64,000 bases of DNA from Chitinophagaceae bacterium (GCA_016722465.1 JADKJC010000013.1:1250946-1314945); one strand, 5' to 3'; positions 26,001-38,136 are shown, numbered from the stretch's first letter. Numbers and translations: made by a program. Notes: generated by a model from the letters alone, not told the origin.

Positions 26001-29000
26001 AAATTAGCTGTTCCGTAAAGTACATGTGGAGTAATTGTCCAGTTGGCATTGTCATTAAGACCGCATCTCAGCATGGTAAAACTGTTGTCATTACCCTGTA
26101 TCACAAAAATGGTACCTGCAGGAATGGTTGGAACCCCGATATACTTTAACCTTACAACACCTTCAGTAGTTCCCCATTTGCCGGCACTGACTCTTTCATA
26201 ACCATTATCCGTCATGTAGAATTCTGTATTGGTAACAATATTATTAAATACAACAAATGCAATTTCATCCACACTGTTGGTATTGTTGTTATTTACAGCA
26301 AGGATGGCAAAATCACCCGGTGCAAAAGTTGTATAGGTAGTGATATCATAACTGGCAGAAACAGCATTGGTTAAAGGAGCGCTGGTGGCAGTCATGATAT
26401 AACCGGCCCCGATGATTGAATGCTTAATACCTGTAAAAGTAGCCTTGCCTGCAATGGCAGTAGCAGTTTTTGGACTGCCGATCAAACCTCCACCCGATGC
26501 CGTAATACTTACAACCTGCGTAAAATCAAGATCGATATTATTGTTGGCATCATAAGCGGTTACTACCACCGATGGGGACATCGACTGGTTCTGCCCTGTA
26601 TTGGAAGGCTGGGTAGTGAATACCAGTTTGGTGGCTACCACACAAACCACATCTTTTGTAATATCAGTTGTTGCAACTGCGGCACTCGTATTTTTGCCGG
26701 AAGTACCAGAACCTGCCAATGTTATATTGCCCTCTGAAATACTAAACCTGAACAGCTTTCCATCAATGGTATTTGGAATGGTCACCGGATTTTTTAAAGT
26801 TATCCTTAATGAAAGTGTTTTATCCGTATTGTCTGCAACACTGATCAATGGCGCACCGGTAAAAGTAATATTGGTAGCAGTAATAACGCCGGCACTTATA
26901 AGCGTTGCGCCATCAAACAAAGCAGCGGCCTCGATATTTGTCCAGTCGGCAACCGTATTACTGGTTCCCTGGGTAATTACAATTGAATTGACAATGGTTG
27001 GCAACCCATCTGCATCTGGTGCTGATGCTCCACCATCCCTCACCGTAAATTGCCATACCTGCGTGCCATTGGCAACGGTGGCAATCGGGCCATTTACAAC
27101 AGAAGAAATACAACTGCTTTCTCCATCTGCAGAAATAATATCTGATAATAAACTACCTGTAGTAAATGTAGTGGTAGCCACAGTGCTCAAATAACAGTTG
27201 GTGGTATTGTTGAAAGTAAATACCGAAACATAATACACCGTATTGCTTGCAAGGTTGGTAAGCGACACCGAAGTGGAAGTGCTGTTGTACACTGTTTTTC
27301 CTGTGCCGGGTGCAAATGCCGGCGCAACAGAATAACTCGAATTCACCGAATAACCGGTTCCATTCACTGGCGTACCGGTTACGGCACTGCCTGCATTCAC
27401 TACCACCAGGGTGTTGGTGCCATTACCAGCCGTCCAGCCAATAGTAGCAGTGGTACTTGTAACAGCACTGGGGTTAACAGCACTGGGTGCCACAGTAGGT
27501 GTATTACAGGCCGTAGTAGCAACCCCTGTATTGCTTACATTAGAGAGCAGGTAACAGGTACCGGCGGTAGCATATTCAAAAATTTCAAAATAGTACGTGG
27601 TATTGGGTGTAAGCCCGTTTACACTTACTGAAGTGCCTGCTCCATTGTACACTACTTTTTCACCGGTGGCAATGGTGGGCAAGAGAGCTGAAAAATTGCT
27701 GCCCAACGGTACATAGGGAGTACCAGATATCGGGAAACCGGCAACAGGTGAACCCTGTTTCACCACAACGATCCTTCCGTTACCACCTGTACCAGCTGCA
27801 AAATTAATGGTCATGGTAGTGCTGGTGAGCAAGGTAACACTGGTAAAAGTTGCCTGCGAAGTAGGCGTAGTACAACCATTATAAGTGGTTACATAAATAT
27901 CATCAATATTGATGCGTTGATTAGTGCCGGATGTTTCTTTATTTAAAATTCTGAAACGAACGGAACCTGCAATGTTTACCAGGATCGTTTCCGTTTGTAT
28001 TGTGGTGGTGGAAGTAAAGATAGCACTTGTAAATGCTGACCAGGTTGCCCCATTATCAGTAGAAGCCTGTAGTTGCCAGGTGCTGTTATTATCCGAACCA
28101 AATACACGGTGGCTAAGCTTTACAACACCAAGGGATGCAAGATTGAAATTCATAGTAATGTCACCATTGATTTCAATCCTGGCTGCCTGCAGCCCTGCAG
28201 GGTTATCACTTGCCGATGTACCCAGTAATGCATTGTTGAACGACCAGGAACCTGCTGTACAGGTTACATTCGCAATGGCATAACCTGCTTTTGAACCGGT
28301 TTCAAAATCCTCCCATGGAACAGCGTTTACAGTCAGTGTTGCCGGAGCAGATACCAGGTCTGCACAACCACCGCCTCTTACAATACACTGGTAAACGTAA
28401 TTAGTATAGCCAATCGGCACAGCTGTTAATGTGAGTGTATTGGTAGTTGCCCCTGCATAAACGCCGCCATTGATAACATCTGCAAATCCACTGCCCTGGT
28501 CTACCTGCCACTGGAAACCGGATGCATTGGCAGCCGTAACACTAAAACTTGTGTTGGTGTTGGCGCTGATAATTTTATCTGCAGGTTGTACACTGATAGA
28601 AGGTGCGGTGCTTACTGTTATTACAATACTGCCGCTGCCGGCGCTCCAGCAACCATCGTTGCTGAGGGAAGTAACGTAGTAAGTGCCGGATGCAGCCACC
28701 GGGTAGTTGGCCGTGGTGGCATTGACCGTACTTTGACCATTTAATACCGTACCCTGCCAGTAAAAATCGGTATTAGGGTCCGAAGACATACTGTTTAAAC
28801 TATTGGCTCCGCAGGATGGATTGACACCTGCAGCAACCGGGTTGGAAGGTGTTGCAGGCAGCGGATTGATCGTCATAGTAATACCGCCGGATACCGCTGT
28901 TGCAGCAGTTACGCAGCTACCTGAAGGCGTCATTACACAGGTAATGATGTCGCCGTTGCTGAGTGTAGAAGTTGTATAGGTAACTGCTGTTTCCCCGCCA

Positions 29001-31121
29001 ATGTCCACACCGTTCTTTTTCCACTGGTAGCCGGGTGCACCTCCATTTGTTGGGGTAGCCGTAAATGTGACACTGGTGCCGGCACAGGCAGGATTGGTGC
29101 CTGAAGTTATAGCAATGCTTACACTGGGTACCACTGCATCGGTAATGGTTATATTATTAAGATTATTTGCACTGATTACCGGTATGGCATCCGCACTGAT
29201 GATCCTTACCAGGTAATTGGCAGAAGCTGTTTGCCCACCAGGGATAGTACCGGTAATGCTGTACAGAGGCCCGCCACTAACGGTACCTGATAACTGCACC
29301 GTACCGGATAAAAAGCTGCCACTGGCATCGGAAAGTTCAATGGCCGGTGCAGTTACGGTGCCGCTGGTAACATAAGTAAGTGTGATGATATTATTGGACA
29401 CACCGTTACAAAAACTAGCGGCTGCTAATTGCGAAGCAGGAGATAATGAAATGCTGTTTCCTGATGGAGGTGTATGAACAATTTGTAAACTGTTGCCTGA
29501 TTGTTCGATGGAGAACGTACCTGCACCAATAAAACCTGTAGGTGTAACGGTAAAATTAGCCGGATTAAAACCAACGATACTGGAGCCGGTAGCTATTACC
29601 CAGGTATAGGCATTGTTATTATTGAACCCATTACCGGCAATACCTGTTAAATCAATATTGATAGGTGAAGCTGATACTGTGATAGCTCCTGATGAATTCA
29701 GGAAATCCCAACCACTTACAGCGCCTTGTGTACCTGCCACATTTGACACTTCAAATTTATAAGTTGAGTTAGATGCAAAAGTTACAGCACCTGTATTTAA
29801 TGTACCGGTGGTAGCTGCTCCGCTGCCTGGAGAAAGGATACCACTGTTACTCACTGTTCCTGCCACTGTACCATTACCACCAAGGGTGGCACCGGCGGAA
29901 ACGGTTGCTGCACTTAATGAATTGGTAGAACCATTTATGAATAAACCACCGCCACTAACGGTGGTTATACCTGTATAAGTATTTGCGCCAGTTAGAAATT
30001 GCGTGCCGGTACCTGTTTTTGTAAATGTTCCTGAACCACTGATAACACCTCCGTAACTGTTGAATGTATTAGCACCTCCGGTACTGAGGTTACCTGCACC
30101 CATGGTAATATTACCAGGGGTAGCCCCGCCGCCAGCAATAGAACCAACGGTAGTATTAAAACCATTACCATTAAAAGTAGCCGTAGCATTATTGGCTAAA
30201 ACGAGTGGAGTATTCGCTGGTAAACAGTTGTTAACACCAGCCTGCAGAATACCCGAGTTAATTATAGTAGGACCGGAATAAGTATTAGCTGCATTAGTCA
30301 ACACAATTTTTCCTGTTGAAATAGATGCTATCGTTAAACCTGCACCGGCGCTCCGCTGATGATACCACCAAAAGTATAATTGCCCCAGCACCAATAGTAA
30401 TAGTTCGGGTCGATGCCCCCAACCCAACTGCACCACAAAAAGTTATATTTGCCGTGCCAGCTGCAACATTAACAGCATCACCAAGTTGAAAATTTCCTCC
30501 TACAGTAATCGCATTGGTGAAAGTTCGTGCAGTTGCATTTGCAGGCGTAATAGTCCCCCAGTAATTGCAAGTGTCCCAGCCCCAAAAGGATCAGTTCCTA
30601 GGTAAGGTAACAGTACCTGCATTCATTGTAAAACCTGCCGGATAGTTATTTGCCTGTGTTCCAATATTCCAAGTTCCTGCACCATTCTTAATAAATCCAT
30701 TTCCTGCAACAAAAGATACCGGTTGTGCATTCCAGGTTAGTGTTGCACCTGCAGCAATATCAACTGTTCTTACGGCGCCTCCTGTTGTATAAGTTCCTGC
30801 ACCAGTCCAGTTAGTTGTCCCACCGGTTACTGATATATTATTAACTGCTATTGCGTAAGAATAGGTGATAGCACTGTTGGCTGTAAACACAATTGGAATA
30901 CCAGCAACATATGCATTTGTATAAGGCCCACCTAAAGGACCCCAATTGGCAGTGTTTAAAGCAGCACCAACATTATCAACCCTCCAGTATTGTTGTGCCT
31001 GCACTCCAGTAACTGACAACAGCATTACCGTGAAAAACACCCAAACAGATGGGTATTTTTTTAGCCAATTCATTCTTTTCGCAAACATGTAATTAGTAGT
31101 AGTGTGTAGTGATCTATTCAT
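23048..31121 (-). pseudogene. Giant T9SS surface adhesin with autotransporter-like repeats (frameshift cluster near N-terminus)
   Basis: This is a secreted protein of ~2,690 residues, read from 31121. The first 176 codons (stop 30591) contain a signal peptide ending GVQAQ and a beta-helical passenger-like region. The main 2,462-codon frame runs from 30436 to 23048. Between them, translation of successive frames gives GTDPFGAGTLAITGG, TITPANATARTFTNAITVGG and NYTFGGIISGA, so about four one-base shifts lie in 30340-30600. These pieces and NTYSGPTIINSGILQAG are autotransporter-associated beta-strand repeats. Further on are Ig-like and fibronectin-like modules, a lamin-tail-like segment (FAPGDFAILAVNNNNTNSVD) and a second beta-solenoid region. 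A C-terminal T9SS sorting domain (VYPNPVTDGSIGLQM to the end) closes it. It is probably exported and surface-bound; the ligand is unknown. Confidence 0.8.
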
Positions 31122-31835
31122 AAACAGATTTTAGAGCTTGAGCCTTGATATAGGGTACTATAAATGATTAATGTTGAAATTTCGTTTCATGTAACTATTG
31201 TAACCGGGATAACTCATAAATTCCTTCCTTATAAAGGAGGGCTTGTAAAAGGATAAAGATCTGTGGAACTTCTAAAGGATAATGGATGTGCAAAATTAAC
31301 CAACGAAACAGCTAAAACGGGCTGTTGTGGGTTACTATTTTGTTACTAGTTGTACACAAATACCAGTACAGGACTCCGTTACGGGCAAATTGGTTGCCAA
31401 TATTGCCTTTCTCCCCAGTACTGCCTGCATTTATTTTATTGTACTATACTGCACCTGCGGCTTTAAATGGGCCTGAACTATGCCAACAAACAGGTTTTAC
31501 CTGTTTCCCTTTCTCCTGGCCGGCTTTAGTGCATAGGCGCTGTAAATTATGCAATTTATTTTTTTTATTCTGAAAAAAATGCAGTTAACAGCATGGATAT
31601 CTACAAATCAGCAGCAATTGTGGATAAGTCTTTTGTTCCCCGGCTACCCATTTACCAATTTTTAATAACGGGGCATTGCCCTTATTCCGCTTACAGGAAA
31701 ATCCCTTCAGCAAATGGAAGAAAATGACCTGGTAAAAGGGAATTCCTAGGTGTTGTTCAACTTTTGTTTTGGTCATGTTCGGTACTTAACAAAGCCGACC
31801 CGAACATGATACGAACAAACCTGCCCCTGCCAACT
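31122..31835. other. Gene-free spacer of about 710 bp with an inverted repeat
   Basis: No convincing gene was found. A TAATTTTG box on the - strand, about 31297-31304, could be the -7 element of the adhesin at 31121, though without a good TTG partner. TCATGTTCGG (31773-31782) and CCGAACATGA (31800-31809) are a perfect 10-bp inverted repeat around 17 nt. A 63-codon - strand frame (31585-31776) has no recognisable features. Confidence 0.4.
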
Positions 31836-31867
31836 AAAAAAGCACCCCGGTTGTGGGGTGCTTTTTT
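31836..31867 (-). terminator. Intrinsic terminator of the InlB-repeat protein gene
   Basis: AAAAAAGCACCCC (31836-31848) and GGGGTGCTTTTTT (31855-31867) pair perfectly with a 6-nt loop. On the - strand T6 follows as part of the stem. It lies 28 bp after the stop. Confidence 0.9.
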
Positions 31868-31895
31868 TATTAAAAGCTTTGCTGGTAAAATACGA

Positions 31896-34800
31896 TTACT
31901 TAACCAGTAAGCTTTGTGTTATAATTGTTTTGTTTGCCGCAATGATCTCCACCTGGTACATACCTGCTGTTAATTGTGCAGGCAGGTTCAGTAATTGTGT
32001 GGCAGTGCCGCCGGCATGAGCAATTTTACTGCTTGCTACCGCCTGCCCGTTGTTGCTAACAATCCTTACCACGTAGTTACCTGCTGGCTGGTTTTTGAAC
32101 TGCAGGTTAACCACTCCACCTTCAACAGGGTTTGGAGAGATCACAAATGCAGGTTTTACATCAACAACCGGTAATACTACAGCCTTTTTAAAGGCGATCG
32201 TAAACCTGTTTGCAGATTTGGAAGCCGCATTGGCATCTACTGTAAACTTCACGGTAGTGGCATTCTCCATGCTGATGGCAGTACTTGTTTTCAGGTAGCT
32301 GTCTTCAAGCGTAGCTTCAAGGCCCTGAGTTGCCATGTTCTGCGGAGCAATTTCCAGTGTATATTCCTGCTGTTTCAAATTAGACATATTGAAACTGATG
32401 GTCTCTGTATTGGCGATCATTTTCCTTCCTTCAATCGCAATGATCTTTTCGCCTTTCTGAATACCAAAGTTTTCAGTTCCATTGGCCAGTTTAATGGCAT
32501 CTTCTTCTGCCACTTCATTGCTGTACCTGTTATCAAAAACCACCACATTGGCATCAGCAATTTCAGCGCTGTTGGCTGCATATAAACGGGTGTCAATTTT
32601 TACTAAAGATGCAGGGTTTACAGGCCTGAAACCAAGGTTGGCGCCGTTGCCTACTTTGCTGCCTTCATTTAATGTAATGGTACCTGCAGAAGCGCCGGTT
32701 TGAACAAAGAATGCCTGGCCACTTTCTATTTTAGTATTTGGCTGGCCCAGTGTATAGCTACCACCACCTATCAGGCACTGGAAGCTGTTGGTGCCGCTGA
32801 ATGTTTGATAAGTACCCAAACTACTGCCCACCAGTTTCTTGGAATCCCATACATAGAACAGGTTGCTCACACCACCGGTGCGGTTCAACTGTGTAAAGTC
32901 GATGGCAGATGCATACAGGTTACCCACCAGGTTAAAGCTGTTGGCTGAAAACCCTGGTATGGCCTGTGTACCCTGGTACAATTGGCCTGTTGTTCTTAAT
33001 GTAGTGGCCGTTGGAGAACTGGATGAATTGGTTACACCCTGTGAACGTTCGCCACGTATATACAGGAACAGGCCTTTTTTACCGGCTGCTGTTGTGATAC
33101 TTGTATTGGTGCCCGGTACGCCTGCCCATGCAGTACCTGTCCAGCTTAATAATGCTGCCGACTGGGTGATATTATCAAAGCCATTTGCCTGAGCTGTTGC
33201 CAGGGCACCAGTGCCGGTGATCTGTGTGCCAAAACCTGGGAGGTTATTCTGCAATGGTGATGGATTGGCAACACCTTCCTGCCATGCCTGGCGGATGGTT
33301 TGACCACTGCCAAATGTTGGCACTGATAACAACCTCCATGAACGGAAAGTATTGGCAGGGATATAACGTTCTACTGTTACATCACCCGTAACATAGTTGC
33401 CGGCATCATCTCCTGCAGCTACCCTTCCGGTACCAAATGCATTTGATTTGATGGTTAAGAAACCATTTGATTGCAACTGGGAACCAGCCTGTACACTCAA
33501 TTCACCCGGCAATACCGTTGCTGTTCCACCAGAGATTTCAACCGCAGAACCAAGGGTTGTAGTACCACCATTGATGGTTAAATTATGTAAGCGTATAGCG
33601 CCTGAAGAAATGATCGTATTGGTTGAATTCATCACCAGGTTAGAAGCATCTGAACCGATGATGGCAGCGGTAGCACTGCTGGTAAGCCCACCATTAATGG
33701 TAAGTGTTTTACCATTCAATGAAAGTGATGCAGCATTATCAATTGTAAGGCTGTTCACCTCTGCATCAACATTTAAAACCGGCTGAGGGCTGGCAACAGG
33801 GATGATTACATCCAACGTTGCATTGGGTACACAACTGGTCCAGTTGCCGGCATTGTCCCAATCAGTATTAACAGCACCCGTCCATGTGGTAGATGTACTT
33901 GGGTTAAAATATACGTCGATGGTATGATCAGCCGTTACATTCGTAAATGTATAAGTGTTACCAACTAAATCGCCTAAAACTGAGGTAGCGCCATCTACAA
34001 TTACATCCGCAATATCATTACATGGATCAGTTGTGATGGTAAATGCCTGGTTGCTGCCACTGCTAACACTCACTGCACCACTTGGTGAAATAGAACCACC
34101 GGTAGTTTGTGCTGTAGCTGTAATGGTAAAGTTATCGGTAGGGGTAACTTCCGCCCATGTAGTGCCTACCCTTACCTCATCAATGTCTGCTTTTGGTGTG
34201 GCAGCTGTATTTCTAAAGAAGATAGAGGCAAAAGTTGTTTGGTTGGCGGTTCCACTGCTGTTGGTAACATTCCCGCCGGGTTCTGCTCCACCCAAAGAAG
34301 CCGGGTTAACCCATAGTGAAGCTATATCCGGATTTGCGCCATTCAGATCATATTTGATCACCACAAGATAAGTGGTTCCAAAATTCAGGTCAGTAGCGAA
34401 ATCAGTAAATGTAGGTGTTCCACCTGTAGAAACGTTGTTGATGGCCAGCCTGTAATTAGCTGCTGCATTTACACTCTTAATATTCAATCTTGAATAAAGA
34501 ATTGTAACAGATGTTCCGGCTGTACCTCCGATACCTGTAAAATAATCGCCCCCAACTCCAAGCTGGGTGGCATCTGCTACATTCAGCAGGAAGGAGTAAT
34601 ATGCAACAGAACTTGTACCTACTGCAATTGCCCTGTTAACATCCCTTGGTGTGGTTGCATTTGAACCCGGAAGCCTTACCTTATTACCGGTTGGTGCTTT
34701 CAGCCCGGTATAGCTCAGACTGCCAGCAGTAACGGCAATTGTTCCGGTTTGTGAATTACTGTGTGTGGTCCAGTTATTATTGTTGGTACCGGATGCAGCA

Positions 34801-36977
34801 GTGTTGCCTCCAATATTATCCCCAGCGGTATAACTAAAGCTTTCATACAAAGGCTCCTGCCATTTAGCATACAGTACCACGTTGGCAGCGCCTAATGTTA
34901 AAGTAGCAGCACCGGTGGCGGCATAGTCTGTTCCCAAACCACTTGCCAGGGTATTCCATCCGCTAAAAGTAGCACCCGTTTTAGTAAGGCTGCCCGAGTT
35001 GGTAAGCACGGTTACCACGGAGCCAAAATTGTAGGGGCTGCTTGGGTCAACTGGGGCGGTGCCGCCTGTATTGCCATTAGCATTGTAGGTTACAGTGTAA
35101 GTATTGATTTGCCATTGTGCAAACAGAACTGTATTTGCTGCAATACTTGGTATCATATTACCTTGAATATAAGGTGTGCCGCTACCATCTGCGGTCGTAT
35201 TCCAACCATTAAAGGAATAACCTGTTTTTACAAGTGAGCCGGGGCCCAATACAGTTGGGCTTGAACCAAAAGCATAAGGGCTGCTGGGATCCACCGGTGC
35301 AGTACCACCTGTATTGGTATTGCCGTTATAAGTTACCGTGTAAGTAACTGGACTCCATTGAGCAAACAATGTTGTATTGGCGGCAAGACCAGTGATAGTA
35401 CCTCCTGCAGCATAAGCAGTTCCACTGCCATTTGCTGCAGTATTCCAGCCGGTGAAATTGTAGTTTGTTCTTGTTAATGTACCGGCACCCAGCACGGTAA
35501 CATTGGAGTTGTAATTGTATGGGCTGGAAGGATCAACCGGAACAGAGCCGCCATCGCTACCGTTGCCATCATACGTTACTGTATAAGTATTGATAGTCCA
35601 TTGTGCATATAATGTAACACTTGCCAAGATGTTTGAAATGGTTCCGCCGGAACTATAAGCAGTTCCGCTGCCATTGGCAGCCGTATTCCATCCAGCGAAA
35701 GTAAAACCTGTTCTTACCAATGAGCCTTCGCTCAGTACCGTTACATTGGAGCCTGAAGCATAAGGACTGCTGGGATCAACAGGGGCTATTCCCCCTGTGT
35801 TACCATTGCCGTCATAAATAACTCCATAACTGTTGGCGGGTATCCATTGAGCAAAAAGTGTAACAGCTGCGGCGATACCTGTTATTGTTCCACCTGCCGC
35901 ATAAGCCGTGCCGCTGCCATTGGCTGCGGTATTCCAGCCGTTGAAAGAGAAGCCTGTTTTAGTGAGCGTGCCCTCATTCAGTACGGTTACGTTCGAATTG
36001 TAATTGTAAGGGCTGGAGGGGTCAACGGGGGCAGAGCCGCCATCATTGCCGTTGCCATCATAAGTTAATGCATAAGTATTAATGGTCCATTGTGCATACA
36101 AGGTTGTATTGGCTGCGATTCCTGTTATTGTACCACCGGCTGAGTACGCAGTACCACTTCCATTAGCTGCTGTATTCCAGCCGGAGAATGTGTAGCCGTT
36201 TTTTACCAATGTACCGGCACCCAGTACAGTAACATTGGATCCTGAAACATAAGGGCTACTGGGGTCAACAGGGGCTGTGCCGCCAGTGTTGGTGTTTCCA
36301 TTATAAAGCACATTGTAATTTACAACAGTTGGGGTAACGGCACCATTTACGGTAATGTCATTTCCAACGCCATCGCCAGGCCCACCAGTTCCCCCGACCG
36401 CCTCGGCAAACCCGTATAAACGGTAAGTAACAGCCGTTGATGAATTAGATTGTGCAAACGTAAAAGTAAAAGTCTGCGTAGTCGTATTGTCTGTAACTGT
36501 TTTTGCAGCATCCAGGTCGGCACCATAACTATCAAGCGAATTCCTTAAGGCCACCTGTGTTAACCCGGTTGCAGATCTCTGTAATTGTATTACAACTGAA
36601 CTAACTGAAAATTGATAACCGCTATTGGGGGTTATCGTAAATTCCATGTAATCATTACCAGTAACTGCATTAGCTATCGAGGTTATTGCCCAACTGCTGG
36701 CATTAAAACGATCTGCATTTGCACCAGCTGTTAATCCGGCACCTCTCGAGATGGTTGAAGCAGTAAGATTTACGTTGTTGGTATTAGAAGAAGCAGTGGC
36801 TTCGCTTCCGGCTAACCCAGCGAAATCAAATGTCAAAATTTGCGATTGACTAACGTTCCCTAAAAAAAACAGGAAAGTGGCCAACGCAATAAACATTTTG
36901 AAAAACCGCTTACCCAATAAAAAACTGGGATTGGCAAAACCTGCATCAAGTGCAGCGATTGGTGTAGAATTAAGCAT
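31896..36977 (-). CDS. T9SS surface protein with six InlB B-repeats
   Basis: This intact protein has 1,693 residues. The N-terminus has a hydrophobic stretch (FKMFIALATFLFFLGNVSQSQ, about 26-46) that serves as signal peptide. The true start may be the Met at 28 rather than the ATG at 36977. A ~170-residue beta domain follows. Next come six copies of a ~80-residue InlB B-repeat (Listeria-Bacteroides repeat; core GWNTAANGSGT, spacer APVDPSSPY), encoded at about 34,855-36,312. Then come a lectin-like domain, a beta-solenoid-like segment with ATLDVIIPVASPQPVLN, and a C-terminal T9SS sorting domain (ISPNPVEGGVVNLQF to SLLVK). Its final ~550 residues are organised like those of the adhesin at 23048, so the two are probably paralogous in that part. 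It is predicted to be surface-exposed with an adhesive role. Confidence 0.85.
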   Translation of the reverse strand: MLNSTPIAALDAGFANPSFLLGKRFFKMFIALATFLFFLGNVSQSQILTFDFAGLAGSEATASSNTNNVNLTASTISRGAGLTAGANADRFNASSWAITSIANAVTGNDYMEFTITPNSGYQFSVSSVVIQLQRSATGLTQVALRNSLDSYGADLDAAKTVTDNTTTQTFTFTFAQSNSSTAVTYRLYGFAEAVGGTGGPGDGVGNDITVNGAVTPTVVNYNVLYNGNTNTGGTAPVDPSSPYVSGSNVTVLGAGTLVKNGYTFSGWNTAANGSGTAYSAGGTITGIAANTTLYAQWTINTYALTYDGNGNDGGSAPVDPSSPYNYNSNVTVLNEGTLTKTGFSFNGWNTAANGSGTAYAAGGTITGIAAAVTLFAQWIPANSYGVIYDGNGNTGGIAPVDPSSPYASGSNVTVLSEGSLVRTGFTFAGWNTAANGSGTAYSSGGTISNILASVTLYAQWTINTYTVTYDGNGSDGGSVPVDPSSPYNYNSNVTVLGAGTLTRTNYNFTGWNTAANGSGTAYAAGGTITGLAANTTLFAQWSPVTYTVTYNGNTNTGGTAPVDPSSPYAFGSSPTVLGPGSLVKTGYSFNGWNTTADGSGTPYIQGNMIPSIAANTVLFAQWQINTYTVTYNANGNTGGTAPVDPSSPYNFGSVVTVLTNSGSLTKTGATFSGWNTLASGLGTDYAATGAATLTLGAANVVLYAKWQEPLYESFSYTAGDNIGGNTAASGTNNNNWTTHSNSQTGTIAVTAGSLSYTGLKAPTGNKVRLPGSNATTPRDVNRAIAVGTSSVAYYSFLLNVADATQLGVGGDYFTGIGGTAGTSVTILYSRLNIKSVNAAANYRLAINNVSTGGTPTFTDFATDLNFGTTYLVVIKYDLNGANPDIASLWVNPASLGGAEPGGNVTNSSGTANQTTFASIFFRNTAATPKADIDEVRVGTTWAEVTPTDNFTITATAQTTGGSISPSGAVSVSSGSNQAFTITTDPCNDIADVIVDGATSVLGDLVGNTYTFTNVTADHTIDVYFNPSTSTTWTGAVNTDWDNAGNWTSCVPNATLDVIIPVASPQPVLNVDAEVNSLTIDNAASLSLNGKTLTINGGLTSSATAAIIGSDASNLVMNSTNTIISSGAIRLHNLTINGGTTTLGSAVEISGGTATVLPGELSVQAGSQLQSNGFLTIKSNAFGTGRVAAGDDAGNYVTGDVTVERYIPANTFRSWRLLSVPTFGSGQTIRQAWQEGVANPSPLQNNLPGFGTQITGTGALATAQANGFDNITQSAALLSWTGTAWAGVPGTNTSITTAAGKKGLFLYIRGERSQGVTNSSSSPTATTLRTTGQLYQGTQAIPGFSANSFNLVGNLYASAIDFTQLNRTGGVSNLFYVWDSKKLVGSSLGTYQTFSGTNSFQCLIGGGSYTLGQPNTKIESGQAFFVQTGASAGTITLNEGSKVGNGANLGFRPVNPASLVKIDTRLYAANSAEIADANVVVFDNRYSNEVAEEDAIKLANGTENFGIQKGEKIIAIEGRKMIANTETISFNMSNLKQQEYTLEIAPQNMATQGLEATLEDSYLKTSTAISMENATTVKFTVDANAASKSANRFTIAFKKAVVLPVVDVKPAFVISPNPVEGGVVNLQFKNQPAGNYVVRIVSNNGQAVASSKIAHAGGTATQLLNLPAQLTAGMYQVEIIAANKTIITQSLLVK

Positions 36978-37414
36978 AAAGTGGTATTTGATTTTGAGAA
37001 CTTGATTGCAAAATTGAAGTAGTGTTTAATAAGTATACAGAAACCGGATGCAAGATTAGGGGAAAAACAAAAAGCTTCCTAACAAATAAGTTTGTACAAG
37101 GCGTATTTAATGATAAGTTAACCGTGAAGGCGTTTATTGTCTGGTAAAGTTGCCTCATCTATCAATGATAATTTAAAGGGTGGTTTACAGGCATCCTGTA
37201 AAGCATGGTAATTCAAATAATGGATGATCACTGGCAGCAAACAACGAGTTCAAAAAGGGATCAGGATGGAGAGGGCGTAAAGTAAGATATTTTTTTAAAA
37301 GCCTTTGTTTTAATGAAATATTTTTTTCAACAGTGTGGAAAAGCTGCATTTTTTTCAGGAAATCTTTTTATGCAGAAAAAATCACCTGTTTATTCAACGC
37401 ACTGAACAGTTTGA
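36978..37414. other. 437-bp gene-free spacer
   Basis: AT-rich sequence between two - strand genes. It should contain the promoter of the InlB-repeat protein, but no full TTG/TAnnTTTG pair was found. A short - strand frame at 36970-37158 shows no coding character. No repeat or hairpin stands out. Confidence 0.4.
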
Positions 37415-38136
37415 CTAAACCCTGTTATTTTTTGGAAGCAATTTATTTAAGGCCATCAATATAGCTCCGTAGGCAAGCAGCGATAAAACCAACACCCAAT
37501 AATACCGCTGCCAGGTTGCCGGTAATATTAAAAACTTCAGGAATGGGTGCTCCTTTTTACCGGCTGACTGGATATAAGCCACTGCACTGGCAGGGGTTGC
37601 TTTGATGATGCCGGTTTTATCCAGCAAAAAAAAAGCAGGATATCCTGTAACATTCAACCTGGCTGCCAGCTGTTTTATATTGATGTTATTGCCTGTACTG
37701 TCTGTTCCGTAATCCAGCAACAGGTGGTGCCAGTTGGCAACCGGCCTGCTCATGAAAGCAAACCGGGGGTCATCACCCTCGCCGCCGCCTTCCAGGCAGC
37801 AGCATCGTCAACAGAAATACTGATCACTGCTATTTCCTGTTCTTTTCCTTTTAAGTGTTCTTCAAACTGATTCATTTCAACAATGCAGGGCACACAGTTC
37901 CTGTACCAAAAGTCAATTACCGTCAACCGTGTTCCGGAAATATCCAGTGACACTGCATTGCCATGGACATCTTTTAGTGGAATGCTGGGAAATTGCCTGC
38001 CTGCCTGGCTGCTGAGTGCCTTCCGCTTTTGCTGCAGCCTGTAAGCCTTTAGTACATAAAAAGCATAGAAACTTACCATCAAAAACGGAAAGAAAAGAAT
38101 CAGCTTTAAAACTAGTTTCAGCTTTACCGATGACAT
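37415..38136 (-). pseudogene. Membrane-anchored TlpA-like thiol-disulfide oxidoreductase (one frameshift)
   Basis: This is a ~240-residue protein in two frames, 38136-37750 and 37753-37415. The break is at the C5 run on the coding strand (37765-37769). A sixth C would give VMTPRFAFMSRPVANW and join them. The N-terminal membrane helix (LVLKLILFFPFLMVSFYAFYVL) anchors a thioredoxin domain in the periplasm. It has a TlpA/AhpC-type start (FPSIPLKDVHGNAVSLDI) and the redox motif FWYRNCVPC, followed by ISISVDD and GYPAFFLLDKTG with the cis-Pro. A second helix (YYWVLVLSLLAYGAILMAL) lies near the C-terminus. It probably reduces or oxidises envelope disulfides. It is divergent from the lipoprotein/YtxJ pair. 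Confidence 0.8.

Noticed and set aside
31585..31776. 63-codon - strand frame possibly from a transposase remnant
   Set aside because: No recognisable transposase motif, no ribosome binding site, and it ends inside an inverted repeat.
31896..36977. InlB B-repeats as evidence of transfer from Listeria
   Set aside because: This repeat family is common in Bacteroidota surface proteins, and the T9SS sorting domain shows the gene is at home here.
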